Source: Pomacea canaliculata (taxonomy: Eukaryota > Mollusca > Gastropoda > Architaenioglossa > Ampullariidae). From it: a stretch of 64,000 bases of DNA. The stretch lies in the NCBI RefSeq assembly GCF_003073045.1, contig NC_037592.1:19859844-19923843 (forward strand), written 5' to 3'. How positions within the stretch are numbered: the first letter of the stretch is position 1; every line of letters starts with the position of its first letter. The notes beneath the pieces were generated by a model. That model made no database searches, was not told where the DNA came from, and saw only the letters and a program-made list of their open reading frames with translations. The position numbers and the translations under genes were made by a program. Positions 24,301-33,145 of the stretch are shown here, piece after piece.

Positions 24301-24603
24301 GTGTGACTTTGAGTTTCTATACATTTTCTTTAGCCCTGTGAAAAGGAGTTTTTCAACTGGATTGCAGAACATCTGATTGTTGTGGCTGGAGTGGCAATTG
24401 CCATTGCCATTGTGCTAGTAAGAGATTTTTGCTATTTGAAGCAAAATTAATGTAAATCCTTTACTTTTGTTTCGGTCTCTTTTTCCTCCTTTTTATTCAA
24501 TTTTTCTATTTGTGGACAAAGATACATTGTACTTCTTTCTTTTCAGATCCTTGGAATGATATTCTCCATGGTTCTTTGTTGTGCCATCAGATACACAGTG
24601 TAA
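9388..24603 (+). CDS. Tetraspanin (CD9/CD63 type), seven exons, frame broken in exon 4
   Basis: Tetraspanins are four-pass membrane proteins that organise partner receptors and integrins in membrane microdomains. Coding exons: 9388-9453, 16741-16941, 21419-21493, 21757-21851, 23780-23869, 24334-24417, 24547-24603; every junction has AG/GT and phase 0. The intended protein is about 222 residues. Exon 1 gives the cytoplasmic start and half of TM1 (CIKYLMFAFNLLFW). Exon 2 gives the rest of TM1, EC1, TM2 and the CGAIRES loop; exon 3 gives TM3. Exons 4-6 encode a short EC2 with the CCG motif and two more cysteines (SC and PC). Exons 6-7 encode TM4, ending CCAIRYTV. Exon 4 is 95 bases where phase 0 needs a multiple of three, so the frame is lost there. 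All other exons look intact, which favours an assembly or sequencing error over a dead gene. Confidence 0.9.
9454..12188. other. Tetraspanin intron 1, first part; no gene recognised
   Basis: The sequence is AT-rich and non-repetitive by eye. Open frames at about 9870-10224, 10640-10882 and 11554-11799 have no family resemblance or splice context. Nothing further is supported. Confidence 0.4.
12189..12232 (+). promoter_or_regulatory. Candidate CCAAT/TATA core promoter
   Basis: A CCAATCAG box begins at 12189 and TATATAAAA lies at 12224-12232, the right order and roughly the right spacing for a TATA-type promoter. A short candidate coding exon starts about 100 bases downstream, at 12331. It lies inside intron 1 of the tetraspanin gene on the same strand. 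AT-rich sequence can produce TATA-like strings by chance, so this is tentative. Confidence 0.35.
12331..12409 (+). CDS. Candidate first coding exon of an unknown transcript
   Basis: An ATG at 12331 opens 26 codons reading MSISSKGESKSGSSSKKR then LAFLQHAD, followed by G/GTAGGC, an acceptable donor in phase 1. The Ser/Lys-rich start resembles a disordered cytoplasmic N-terminus. It cannot splice directly to tetraspanin exon 2, which needs phase 0, so it would belong to another transcript or need an extra exon. No downstream partner was found. Support is the start codon, donor and upstream TATA/CCAAT only. Confidence 0.25.
12410..13789. other. Tetraspanin intron 1, middle part
   Basis: No gene was recognised. 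On the minus strand, 13378 downward begins GGGCCGGTTCTACC and continues GGTCGCCTAGGATGC, which resembles the terminus of a widespread class of small DNA transposons. I could not find the opposite end, so no element is annotated. Confidence 0.3.
13790..14415 (+). pseudogene. Tc1/mariner transposase relic
   Basis: In shifting frames the plus strand carries the order of Tc1 transposase motifs: FTDESRF at about 14070-14090, NDGQIHI at about 14105, a weak GGG segment near 14200, YLVQGILTGMAYRDNVL around 14240-14295, and an RTTMPDCIGPGS-like remnant of the second catalytic block near 14340-14370. Many stops and shifts interrupt it. No terminal inverted repeats were located. It lies in tetraspanin intron 1. 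Confidence 0.65.
14416..15394. other. Tetraspanin intron 1; nothing recognised
   Basis: Only short frames without family resemblance occur here. There is a mild local repeat of CAGGCTGACGATGATACA at about 14751-14768 and a related GCTTGCGATGATACA at about 14816-14830. Confidence 0.3.
15395..16140 (-). pseudogene. CR1-like LINE reverse-transcriptase fragment with 3' tail
   Basis: On the minus strand 15959-15750 reads DALPPLFKNALVMSLLKKS, then a YCPVYNLSFLSKITEKVV segment. This is the LLKK...NYRPVSNLSFLSKIIEK motif at the start of CR1/L2-like reverse transcriptases. Further along, about 15720-15540 resembles the LLLDLSAAFDTIDH...RTQTV block in broken frames. At 15395-15430 there is a TTTGCATTTATTATTATT-type end, like the tails at 23330. 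The element is heavily decayed and runs antisense to the host gene. Confidence 0.7.
16942..17820. other. Tetraspanin intron 2, first part; nothing recognised
   Basis: AT-rich intron sequence between exon 2 and the LINE mosaic, with a T12 run at about 17161. No coding similarity or repeat was recognised. Confidence 0.4.
17821..18505 (-). pseudogene. RTE-like LINE endonuclease and linker fragment
   Basis: On the minus strand 18493-18200 reads GRHSVGTSNEKEKLFTDFC, then NDLVIGGTEFPHKTTWTSP, then NQIDHLTVRVRRGADVGSN. This is the C-terminal half of the endonuclease of RTE-like elements often annotated as craniofacial development protein 2-like. A basic Glu/Lys linker follows to 17821. Upstream, the reverse complement of 18498-18535 contains GGAATAAACTAAACTAAA, a typical 3' tail of another LINE copy, so this fragment abuts a different element. 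The reverse-transcriptase part does not follow it. Confidence 0.75.
18530..20214 (+). mobile_element. RNase H-bearing LINE (I/Nimb-like), 5'-truncated, nested
   Basis: On the plus strand this reads LVRSKLGYGSIIYGSARESY (end of the reverse transcriptase) at about 18665-18730. The RNase H start (IFTDGSK) is near 19180. The RNase H core is LADGCSIFTAELHAILLALQ with ISDSLSALQALIS and IWAPGHAGISG at 19260-19530. A C-terminal VVLARLKLGHTYAMQG...GEPPPV segment lies at 19730-19810. A 3' region ends with ATATAGCCCTAGTTGCTGGC and an A-rich AAAAACAAAC at about 20212. The same terminus recurs at 27075 and 52690. Several frame shifts make it inactive. It splits the antisense RTE-like pieces on either side. 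Confidence 0.75.
20225..20760 (-). pseudogene. RTE-like LINE reverse-transcriptase fragment
   Basis: Minus-strand 20746-20550 encodes QLLTEEQAGFRPCRTTIEQI and then YHSFVNFKKAFDRA, the classic RTE-type fingers motif. 20345-20230 encodes CNLHFADDIDLLAVRN, in which FADD is the catalytic YADD equivalent, followed by ELQDFANSL. The parts between are shifted and broken. It is on the same strand as the endonuclease piece at 17.8-18.5 kb, but in the wrong order to be one intact element (endonuclease should come first). Confidence 0.75.
21003..21302 (+). mobile_element. tRNA-derived SINE
   Basis: It begins GTTGGCTTGGCACAATGGGT, which fits a Pol III A box (TGGCNNAGTGG-like), and has GGTTTGTATTTC about 55 bases later as a diverged B box. 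About 300 bases on, it ends in a TTTATAAACATTTATTATT tail with ATT repeats, as in LINE-mobilised SINEs. It has lost some promoter bases and is probably old. It lies in tetraspanin intron 2, just upstream of exon 3. Confidence 0.5.
21757..21851 (+). pseudogene. Tetraspanin exon 4 with one-base deficit
   Basis: The acceptor is GACAG at 21752-21756 and the donor follows ACA at 21852 (GTACAG, weak). Read from the acceptor in phase 0, the first codons give LKEKLVKC and then a stop. From about 21773 the next frame gives EMLNAAVRDYETNEQ and on to DGIQQT, a normal EC2 helix. The exon is 95 bases; 96 would restore phase 0 at both ends. The missing base falls within TTGGTGAAATG, a run where G-count errors are common. 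Confidence 0.8.
22184..22640 (+). repeat. Unclassified dispersed repeat, copy 1
   Basis: About 455 bases are closely similar to 47672-48138 in the same orientation. Landmarks include AACCTCGCGTTG at the left, CGCACTCAGCTGACCTTGGA, AGACAAAAGTGTCTTTTCTT, AAATAGGTTCAAAGACATAT and CACCTTGCGGCAAATTGGTA at the right. No transposase or reverse transcriptase is visible, and frames open in one copy are not conserved in the other. It lies in tetraspanin intron 4. Confidence 0.8.
22641..23329. other. Tetraspanin intron 4; possible outer part of the dispersed repeat
   Basis: About 22641-22880 has a GC content like the repeat and weak similarity (GACTGCCAGCGGTAC) to sequence right of the second copy. The family may therefore be longer than the conserved core. 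The rest is plain intron sequence. Confidence 0.3.
23330..23565 (-). mobile_element. CR1/L2-like LINE 3' tail, copy 2
   Basis: On the plus strand it begins AATAATAATAAATGTAAAAT (the 3' microsatellite end of the element, reversed). It then has CTCACACTCCTAAGGAGCAC, GAGACATGGACAGCATACC and GAGGAACCAAATAACAAGAA, shared with 3042-3290, 30270-30545 and partly 50630-50745. It carries only the noncoding tail. It sits about 215 bases upstream of tetraspanin exon 5, antisense to the gene. Confidence 0.65.
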
Positions 24604-26760
24604 GTGTGACCAAAGGTGCTTTTTCTTGGTTAAAAGATTTTTCACTTTTGGAATGCATTTTCAAAAACCTGATTTGTTGATTAAATCTTTTAATCTGGGT
24701 ATGTATTGTTGATGGCTAAATCTGAAAACAAGCGTATTTAATTATATCAAGATGTGACATTTTGGTGTCTTGCTTTTAGAACTAGTCACTTTCTGTATAT
24801 GTTACTGGTATCCATAGTCACCTGAAACTGATGAGATTGAAAGTTTCCTGGGATCTGTAATTGTTTAAAATTCATCCAAAAATATGCATTATTATTTTCT
24901 GTTAACAAAACCTGTATATTTCAGCGCACAAGACTATTGAAAGAAAAATCAAAGATAGGTATGTATCATGAATAAACATGCAGGTGCTTCCCTTTTGTTT
25001 TTTCTGTTGGTCAGGGAAAATAAAAAAGTGATTATCTGACAAATAACAAATCTTATGAATTAGGTCTAGGCACAAGATTACATCACATAGACTGCCATAA
25101 GGATTGGATTCCATACGTGCATGTGTACAAGTGCACACGAGCATGTCCAACTTAGTGTTCTTTAGGAAAAAGCTCACAAAAGCCTGTCACTCCAATAAGA
25201 TTTGAGATGACAGATTTTATTATTTCCCTGAAAGAAATTTTCAATTTCTCAGTCATTCTTCCCCTAAGGCCTAAATAAGTTTCAATGCATGTTAACTTGG
25301 TAATACTTTCATGACAGATATTTGTGCCACAGAACAGCAGCACGGCAAAGATAGTTGTATTGAACAAATTAGGAAAACTAGTGTGAGAACTAGTGATGCA
25401 TTAAAAGAGGCTTTGTAAATCATGATTGCTTATGTTAATCTTCAAGCAGGTAAACTGGAGCACACAAAGTATATTGACAGCTTCATCAGATGCAACTGTA
25501 CCTATGTCAGGGGAAATAATAAAATTCAACGTCAGCAAATTACAGCTTTGGACCACCTGGAAACTTGTTTGTTCAGAGTCATCACGTAAACAAGTAGAAG
25601 GATAGGGTTCTAAGTGAGTCATTACAGATGCTGGCTTCATGACTTCATAACACTGCATCATGGTAATCAGGTGCTTAAGCGTTTATCTTATCACTGTGTT
25701 CTGTATTATCAATATTCTGACAACTGTGTATTTTGGGTTTAAAGTAAGACATCCAGCCTTCAAAAATAAAGTAATGAATGACTTTGCCAACCCAGTGTAA
25801 ATTATGAATTGCTCAATGTTACAACAAGATGAAACAACTTTGTGGCTTGTTTATCCAATTTGCTATGTAAATAGACTTGCAGGATTCTTTACAGACAGAT
25901 GTACATGCATGTTTGGTAGAAGGACTGGCACACAGTTGTGAACACTGCCATCATATGATCACACACTGCACTCTTACCTGAAACAAAAAATGCTATCCTG
26001 TTTGTGAGGGCCTTTGCAGCATTTGTTACTTTGTGTCTATTGTGTCAGGTTTTGTTAATTAACCATGTCAAGTGTCTTTGCATTTAGCAAGTCACAGCTG
26101 CTGTCTCTGACTTTCAGACCATGTTAATTTTTAGAATTCATGTTTTAAAGAAACTATTTAATAATTTATATTAAAATAATACATTTAACTAGGCTTGACG
26201 ACATTTCTGAAAAAGTGCTAAAAGTGTAGAAATCTTGAAGCTACTGGAATTGTAGTGTTTATTTTGTGTATGAGCTGCCTTAAGTTTTCAGCTTTGGAAG
26301 CTGACAGCAAGATTGTTCAATATTGTGTCTATTTTTGTATCTCTCGCAGGTAATACGCCTGTAGTATTTCATTGTTTTTGGTACTAGGTTCTGTATCTGT
26401 TGACTATGGCTGTACATGTATATGGCCATTTTTGATTATTTGATTACTATCAACAACACTGTTAACACTGATTATACTTATGATACTGTACAAAGTGTCA
26501 GCACTTAGAGTACTGAAGAAAGTGTATTTTAAATGAATTTACCTATATATTGAATGGTTCATTGTATATATGTATGAAATAATATTAGGAATTGTGCAAT
26601 TTAGTTTTTTGCGAGCAAATTTATTAGAGATTCACACCTCAATGTTTTACTACTTTGATATAGAAAATATAACCCATTTCAGAAGCTAGTAAGAGCTACA
26701 ATGAGTTCAGTTTTTCTGTTTATGTGGTTTTTTTTTAATGGGTGAGATCTGAATAAACCA
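24604..26760 (+). other. Probable tetraspanin 3' UTR
   Basis: After the TAA at 24601-24603 the sequence is AT-rich and free of recognisable repeats until candidate polyadenylation signals at 26752 and 26798. The bases around the stop (ACAGTGTAAGTGTG) could also act as a donor, so an alternative C-terminus from a further exon cannot be excluded. The 3' end is inferred. Confidence 0.35.
26752..26757 (+). terminator. Candidate polyadenylation signal (AATAAA) for the tetraspanin
   Basis: AATAAA at 26752 lies in GATCTGAATAAACCAAC, and a second AATAAA is at 26798. Both are preceded by a T-rich run (26729-26736). Other AATAAA strings occur closer to the stop, so the site used is uncertain. Confidence 0.3.
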
Positions 26761-27074
26761 ACACATTTGTCTCAGAATGTTCATATGCACACTTACAAAT
26801 AAAACATTACTATGTTATGAAGCAGATCATGCACAGGTTAAACAGTTTAAAGGATTGGTTTGGATAAAGCATATCGACATTGTAGTGACTCTTTCAATGT
26901 ATATGAAAACATATATAGTTGTTTAAAATCATGAATGATATACTTCTCCTGCCTGGAAAAGGCTGTCCAGTTATGCAGCTGCAACAGGTATCCCTGCTCA
27001 CTGGTGAAAGTGGGCCTGAGGTTAGCTCTCGTCTCAGCACACTGTTCTTTCTTTGCATGTGGCATCTGTTTACA

Positions 27075-27130
27075 GGGCTGGCTGCCTTGCCGTGCTATAG
27101 TCTTAGTTGCTGGCTCAGCGTAAAATACCT
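27075..27130 (+). mobile_element. LINE 3' terminus (same family as 20214)
   Basis: GCTGGCTGCCTTGCCGTGCT, then ATAGTCTTAGTTGCTGGCTC and a GTAAAATACC end, match the terminus at 20165-20214 and, on the other strand, 52628-52692. No coding part precedes it, so it is a severely truncated copy. Confidence 0.55.
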
Positions 27131-27654
27131 ATTCCCCCACCTCTCCTGTCTGGAAAATACCATGTGACATTTATTTATAATGAAAACATACAATAGATAA
27201 GAAAGACTATTTTCATTGTACTAATTTTAGAATAATCAAGATAATTGAAAGATAGACATTTAGTATAGTTATCTTTGCTGGAAGTTACCATTCTGGCCAA
27301 CTATTCTTACATCAAATAGTTATGTTGTATGTAAAGATATAACAGTAAATATTAGCATTGATATTTTTACGTTAAATAACGCACTTCATTGTTCAATTTC
27401 TATAAATCATCAAGCTTCCCTCTACTTTAACATTTTAAAAAAGGAATAAGATTGCAGAATCTGCTTACACATGTTCTCAAAGTGAAAGGTGCCTACTTTG
27501 TATGTGAAATATGAAGTAATGACATGCATAAAAAACCCTGTCAAAAGCCAGGTTTAAATATTTTTTATTGTCTTTTTTGGTTGTGAAAAACCTATCATGT
27601 GGACCTACATAGTGAAAAAGTCTCTAGTGTTATTGATTTATAAAGGGAATACTC

Positions 27655-27785
27655 CAGGAAGCAAGGCAAAGGACGTCAGAACCACTTGGGCCCAACTGAA
27701 GGGGGCTGCCCAAAACTGGGTCCGCTGGCGAGGTGTTGTTGCGGCCCTATGCTCCTCAAGGAGTAACAAGGACTAAACTATATAA
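27655..27785 (+). pseudogene. RTE-like LINE 3' end of ORF2
   Basis: In one frame this reads RTTWAQLKGAAQNWVRWRGV with VAALCSSRSNKD and a stop, then TAAACTATATA. The W..VV.ALCS.R closing motif followed directly by a TAAACTAAAC-type tail is typical of RTE-like ORF2 ends. A smaller echo with AATAAACTAAACTG lies at 27905-27925. Confidence 0.55.
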
Positions 27786-29512
27786 TCCAGAACGTTTTTC
27801 CATTGTTGTGCGCTCATAGATAAATCTGTTTTGAGTGCTGCTGTCTGTAGGAACATTTAGTGTACATAAATCCTCACTGCGGCGTGATATTGCTCGTCGA
27901 GGAGTAGCAAGAAATAAACTAAACTGAAATCCTCATTGTTGTGTGCACTGCTTAGCCGTGAGTAGAAAGTTACCCTACATCCATCTTTTTTCTCTGACCT
28001 TCTGCCTTCTGTATTTGTTGCTTCATATTTTACCTGATCAAAAAGTATTGGTAATTGAAAGCACAATACACTACTTACTAATGAAGCAGTGAGAAATATT
28101 TGACATTGAAAAACATGTCACTGGAAGTTTTAAGAAGTGAAGGGTATGTGATTTAGAAGTGAACAAAAAAAGGTCTATAACACTTTCATACCCAAAGAAA
28201 CATTATGAACACATAGATTTCTGTTTGTATAGAATTGGAACTATTTAAGCTAGCTGGAACCAAAGGAAGAATAAATACAAGCAAGGTTAACAAACGAGAG
28301 GAACAAAAACATTTCTTTTTACTATAAGCTGATGCTTACCTTTTGTCTAGTGGAGAAAAAAGGTTAAATCCATGAAATACAATGATTACCATTACATTTC
28401 TTTGTTTTAAGTATATTTAATTTTTTTATGAAAAGCTGATCCCAGTAGAACGATGTAGCAGAACCAGTCTTTAAGTGTGCAATATATGCTAGTCACTGGA
28501 GATCTGCCTCTACTTACAATTTCCTCTTTCCTTATAATAGGTTCCTCTACATTAGGTTGAGCTACTTGTGGGCATTAAGTTGGTGCTTTACAGCTTGTTT
28601 TTTTTTTTTTTAATCTTCATTCCCACCGGGTCATTTGTTGTGCAGTAAGGTTGGATTGTCTGCTTTGCAGGTATTTATACAGCATAAGATTTTACTGGGA
28701 AAATTTTTGCTCTTCAAAGGGGTATGTCACTTATTTTTTTGCACAACTGGTCATATGCATCAGTTTTCAGGTCATTGCAAAACTCCCACATGAATCAGTT
28801 GCCAATTATCCACTAGGCTTTTTGTCACTGCTAGTAATTCCATTGAAACTGTGCTCTTCACTGATTGTGAAATCAAAAGATACAATCCTTCCAAAAAAAG
28901 TTGTGAAAAAAAAAGTGTAAAAAGTGTTACCTCCATGAAGACTACTTCTGAAGAATGGATGCTGTAGGAAGTAGAGTGAGTAACCTTCCCATTGTCAACC
29001 ATCCTGGGGACATAACTAAGCCCATTAATGATACCATGGTGCTTATGTTAATAATTCATGTAAATAGACAAATATGATATGTACACAGAGGCATGTTCCT
29101 ATTATATTGAATTTAAAATATTACTATTCTTCATATATTGACATTAAAACAAAAACTATTGAGACGAAACTGGATATTTTGTAATTTTTTACTAAACATA
29201 TTTGCTTATCACAGTCCTTTTTTTTCTCACTGAAAGTCATTACTTTGTGTAAAAGGATTAAGCAAAAAAAAAATTTAATAAAATTATGCCATAAGAGAGA
29301 TTCAAATAATATTTACTTAACATAGTATTTGCTTGTCATAAGGGTTATGCCTCGACATTCTTATTAACATTTTTTAAAACAAATTTGTAGTTTTATAATG
29401 TAGGGCTTGAGAAATAATTAGTTTTGTGATATAATTGAAAAGATGATCATTTTATTTCAAGAGCTACATGATTAAATCCAGCAGCTGAATATCAAGGGGT
29501 GTACAAGTGTGA
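27786..29512. other. Intergenic, nothing recognised
   Basis: AT-rich sequence with short frames on both strands (for example 28651-28920, rich in hydrophobic residues) but no family resemblance, conserved splice context or repeat structure visible. Confidence 0.35.
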
Positions 29513-29577
29513 GACCAATATGGTGCACAACTATCAATGGTGTCATGTCAGAAAAGGATAGTTGCACCACATTGGTC
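29513..29577. repeat. Hairpin-forming inverted repeat
   Basis: Arms GACCAATATGGTGCACAACT (continuing ATC) at 29513-29535 and GATAGTTGCACCACATTGGT (continuing C) at 29557-29577 pair over about 21 base pairs, with one mismatch and a 2-base bulge. The loop is about 21 bases. Length and shape are compatible with a small foldback transposon or a microRNA-like precursor; the sequence does not decide which. Confidence 0.7.
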
Positions 29578-29579
29578 TG

Positions 29580-30269
29580 CTATTATTTTAATGAGCTATG
29601 ACAATACCCTAATCATGACTGCAGGTTCCCCTTCATCTGTTGATACCTGTTAAGGTTTATAGTTGAATAGTTGAAAATAAAATTATCATAAGACTGAGTG
29701 GATTCAGTTGTGTATTGGCACTGCTGCTCTTGATATACTTCTTTGGAGACAGACATTGCTTTCTTCAATGTTCAAATGGTGTGGCCTTGTTTATAAAGCA
29801 CCTGCTTTTTGTGTGGCTCAGATTATTTTGATATTGTTGGTGTGTAACTTTTATTATTAACAAAGTGTATAGCTTTAATATAGAACCTGTATAATTGTAA
29901 GTATTTTGTTTTTGTCCTAAATGAATCTCATTTTACTTCAATTTTTTTTGTAATAGTTCTGAAAATCAGATTAGAAAAGAGAACACTGTGGTTTTATTGT
30001 TGTCTTTGCATGAATACTTTCAAAGATCCTCAGCATATCGATATTGGAAGCTGCTATAAAGAGTATAAGAAACATTTAATTTTGAAAATTTATCAATATG
30101 GTAACTGTTGTTTTCCTAGACTTTCTATGAATATTCTGAAAATAAATGCTGGAATTACTATTGGAGTTGCAAGTATGTGCTGATATATATATTATCTGTG
30201 ACAAATGAGTGAAGGCCAGGAAGAAGTAGAATAATAAAGAACTGCGATGTTTTGATAATAAGAATAAAT
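29580..30269. other. Intergenic, nothing recognised
   Basis: AT-rich sequence without repeats or coding similarity that I could identify. Confidence 0.3.
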
Positions 30270-31245
30270 GAAAGAATTGTATAGGATATACTCATGCTTG
30301 TAAGGAGCATGCTCTTTGTGCTTAAAACAAGAATGAATCATGGACACCCTATGAGGGATGGAAGGAAAAAAAAACCAACAGTACTGACAATGAATAGAAG
30401 ACAAATATAGAAAATGCAAAGAGGAACCAAGTAACAAGAACTGAGAATTTAGTGATTAGCAAACAAATAGGAAAGTAGCAATAAGTGGGAAAGAGGGGAA
30501 AGGTGAAAAAGGACTAGTATTGTGTGGACTGTGTTAGGAGTGATGCTCAAGGAAGAGGTGTGTTTTCAGCGCAGATTTAAAGAATTCAATTGTAGGTAGG
30601 CCGCAGATATAGAAAGACGGAGTTCCATTGTTTTGCTGTACAGTAACTAAAAATCCTATGAGCATATGTTGTTCTGGTGACAGGAAAAGGATACGGTCAT
30701 CAGATGAAGAACACATACAGTAGTTGTCTGGCTAGGACGTAGTGTAAGAGAAGTTCAGAGAATATAGGGCAAGAAATTGTAAAGAAATTAAATTAGCGCA
30801 GTTTGTACTGCAAGAAGAGTAACATGGTATCGTTTCCTCTCTAAGCACCAGACGTGCAGCGGAGTTTTGTACTTCTGGAGTTAATGGAGGAGGTATGAGG
30901 GGCAGCCTGCGAGCAAGGAGTTGAAGTAATCAATAGAACAGACAATTAGCGCGCACAGAGAGACTGAGGGATGGCACTGATCTTGCGTAGCTCATAATAG
31001 GCAGACTGACAGCTGTAACTTGTGTATCAAGGGTCATGGCTGCAGTGACAAAGAATCCCAGATTCTTGACGGATGACGCAAGGTGATGTTGGTTTTACCC
31101 ACCTTGACTTGATTGGGCTTACTGACGAGCGAAGGTATATTTTTTCTTCTAAACTCACTAAATGCGCATGTTAACGAGACGAGACCAAAACGGTTAGAAA
31201 AATAGAGGTTTAAAAAATATATCGTATGCGCAATAAAACAAACTG
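30270..31245 (-). mobile_element. CR1/L2-like LINE: end of reverse transcriptase plus 3' tail, copy 3
   Basis: Minus strand from about 31110: VKNLGFFVTAAMTLDTQVTA, then CSIDYFNSLLAGCPSYLLH near 30940. The end reads NGTPSFYICGLPTIEF and FKSALKTHLFLEHHS, with the stop at 30534. VKNLG, the DYFNSLL thumb motif and the closing FKSALKTHLF are the end of a CR1/L2-type ORF2. The region 30533-30270 is the noncoding tail shared with copies at 3042, 23330 and 50630. Frames are broken, so it is inactive; the 5' part is missing. Confidence 0.75.
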
Positions 31246-33145
31246 TAGACGACAATTCACGTACGTCTAGTGATTAGAGGGGACAACATGGTCTGGGGCA
31301 GGCATCAAATGCACCTTTATGAACACGCATTCACAGGAACGTGCAGGCACAATGCGCAGAAAAATATAAATAAAGTTGATTGGAGACTTTATCCACCAAA
31401 GGTAGGGATGGACGCTGGTCTTTGAGACCACGGCGTTCGCTTACAGTGTATATGTGAAGATGGTGAATGCCATGAATTATGTGCACTTCAGTCACGGTCA
31501 AGTTCGTGTTTCAATGCTCTCACTTTGACTGTGGACTACAGGCTACATACAGAAACAGAAAAGGTGACTGAAGTCGTACAGGTTGGGTCACAGACTACAC
31601 AAAGATGTACAGACTAAAGCAATTAAATGATTCACTTTGTTTATAGATGTCAATAAATATTGTCTACCTACAACACATTTAGAGATTTTTTTTACGCGAA
31701 GTTGTTTATAAAATCACTGATGACAATGTAGGCGTTGTGAAGCTATACAGTATTCAATGCGAGGATTGAAATCCCACTGGAGCGCTGAAGGCGGTGATAC
31801 GTCACTTGTATGTATACGGGTGGGAAACCTTTTTTCCTCAAAGGGCCATTTGTACATTTATAACATCATTTGTGGGCCATACACAATTATCAACTTAAAT
31901 TTTTTCGTGCTGTATTTGATCAAGTCATATTTTGACCACAGTGTTAAAACTTATGCAACGTGTACACTTCCCGCGCCTGCCTGGCACTATATCCTCTGAG
32001 TCACCGCACTCCACCTTTTCTAACTACAGCCTACAGGTGAACGCTTTCGCTTTAGTCAAAAGCTGCAAGAGATCGATTTTGCATCTTGCTTCGACCATTC
32101 ATCGTTTTTGTGCGTGTGCTTGTGTGTGTTTCTTTCTTACCTTTTTTTACAGCTGACTTTTATAAATTTAATTTTGCTTGCATATTTTAGATGAACACCC
32201 TATTAGGGAGTTGACGTACGTATTTGAAAGTGCGCCCCACAGTCGTGTGGTGTGGGTCACAGACAACACAAGGCGACTGTAGGGTTTAAACGAGAACGCA
32301 CACAACTCTTGGCGACCGGAGAAGCGTGCGGTGGCCACAGAAAGTCTGTGGAAAGCGACATTCAGGAGAGTCGAACGAGTTCACAAGGTGAGCCACTCGC
32401 GTCAGCACTTTAAAGGGCGTGTCACAAGCTGGTGCTCTGTGTCAGTCAGTCAGGGCTACCGACAGCAGTCATCTTGATAAAGGTATGGGTGATGTGTCGT
32501 TATAGGCACACTAGCGCCTTTTATCGCTGTCTCGCACTAAAGAATAATGGGTTTCTGCACAACATTGATGTTAACAGTCGAAACATCAGATAGCAACACG
32601 CACTTTCCGGGTGGGAGGGGGGTCTACATGTGACATCATTGCCAACACGAAGGCATCTTTCTAGAACTGTCATACTGTGCACACACACAACACACACCGA
32701 TAGGTCAAGGACAAGACTAGTGCAATCAAAACGCAATAACTTTGCCAGATGATAAAAACCGTAGGATTGGTATATCTTGTTATATGACATGGATATGCGT
32801 GCTCTAAAGTGAAAAGCTGTGTCACAATCACGTCTAGGAAAAAGGGTTTGAAGTTGTAGTCGTATCTAGCAAACAGGCTTTGTCGGGAAATGATGTCTGA
32901 CACAGTGACACAGCTGTACACGTCATCACTTCGAGCACAAACTACAATAGGCTCTTTCACTATCGCCCCTTGCAAGGAACCGGTGATAAACGGGACTCCT
33001 CTAGTGTTACAACAAATAATTATTACTTTAGAACCCTTCGCTATCGGAAAGTCTCCCTTGTTGTCACTCAAAGAACAGCCCCAGCGCATCTGACAATAGT
33101 ATATAAAACTGACCATAACTTTCAATAAAATTTCTGTGACTGTAG
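31246..33145. other. Intergenic, no gene recognised
   Basis: Several modest open frames exist (31757-31999, 32670-33125) but none shows a known domain, signal sequence or consistent splice sites. No repeat structure was seen. Confidence 0.35.

Noticed and set aside
28651..28920. Hydrophobic 89-codon frame
   Set aside because: Hydrophobicity follows from T-rich sequence; no family match, splice context or neighbours.
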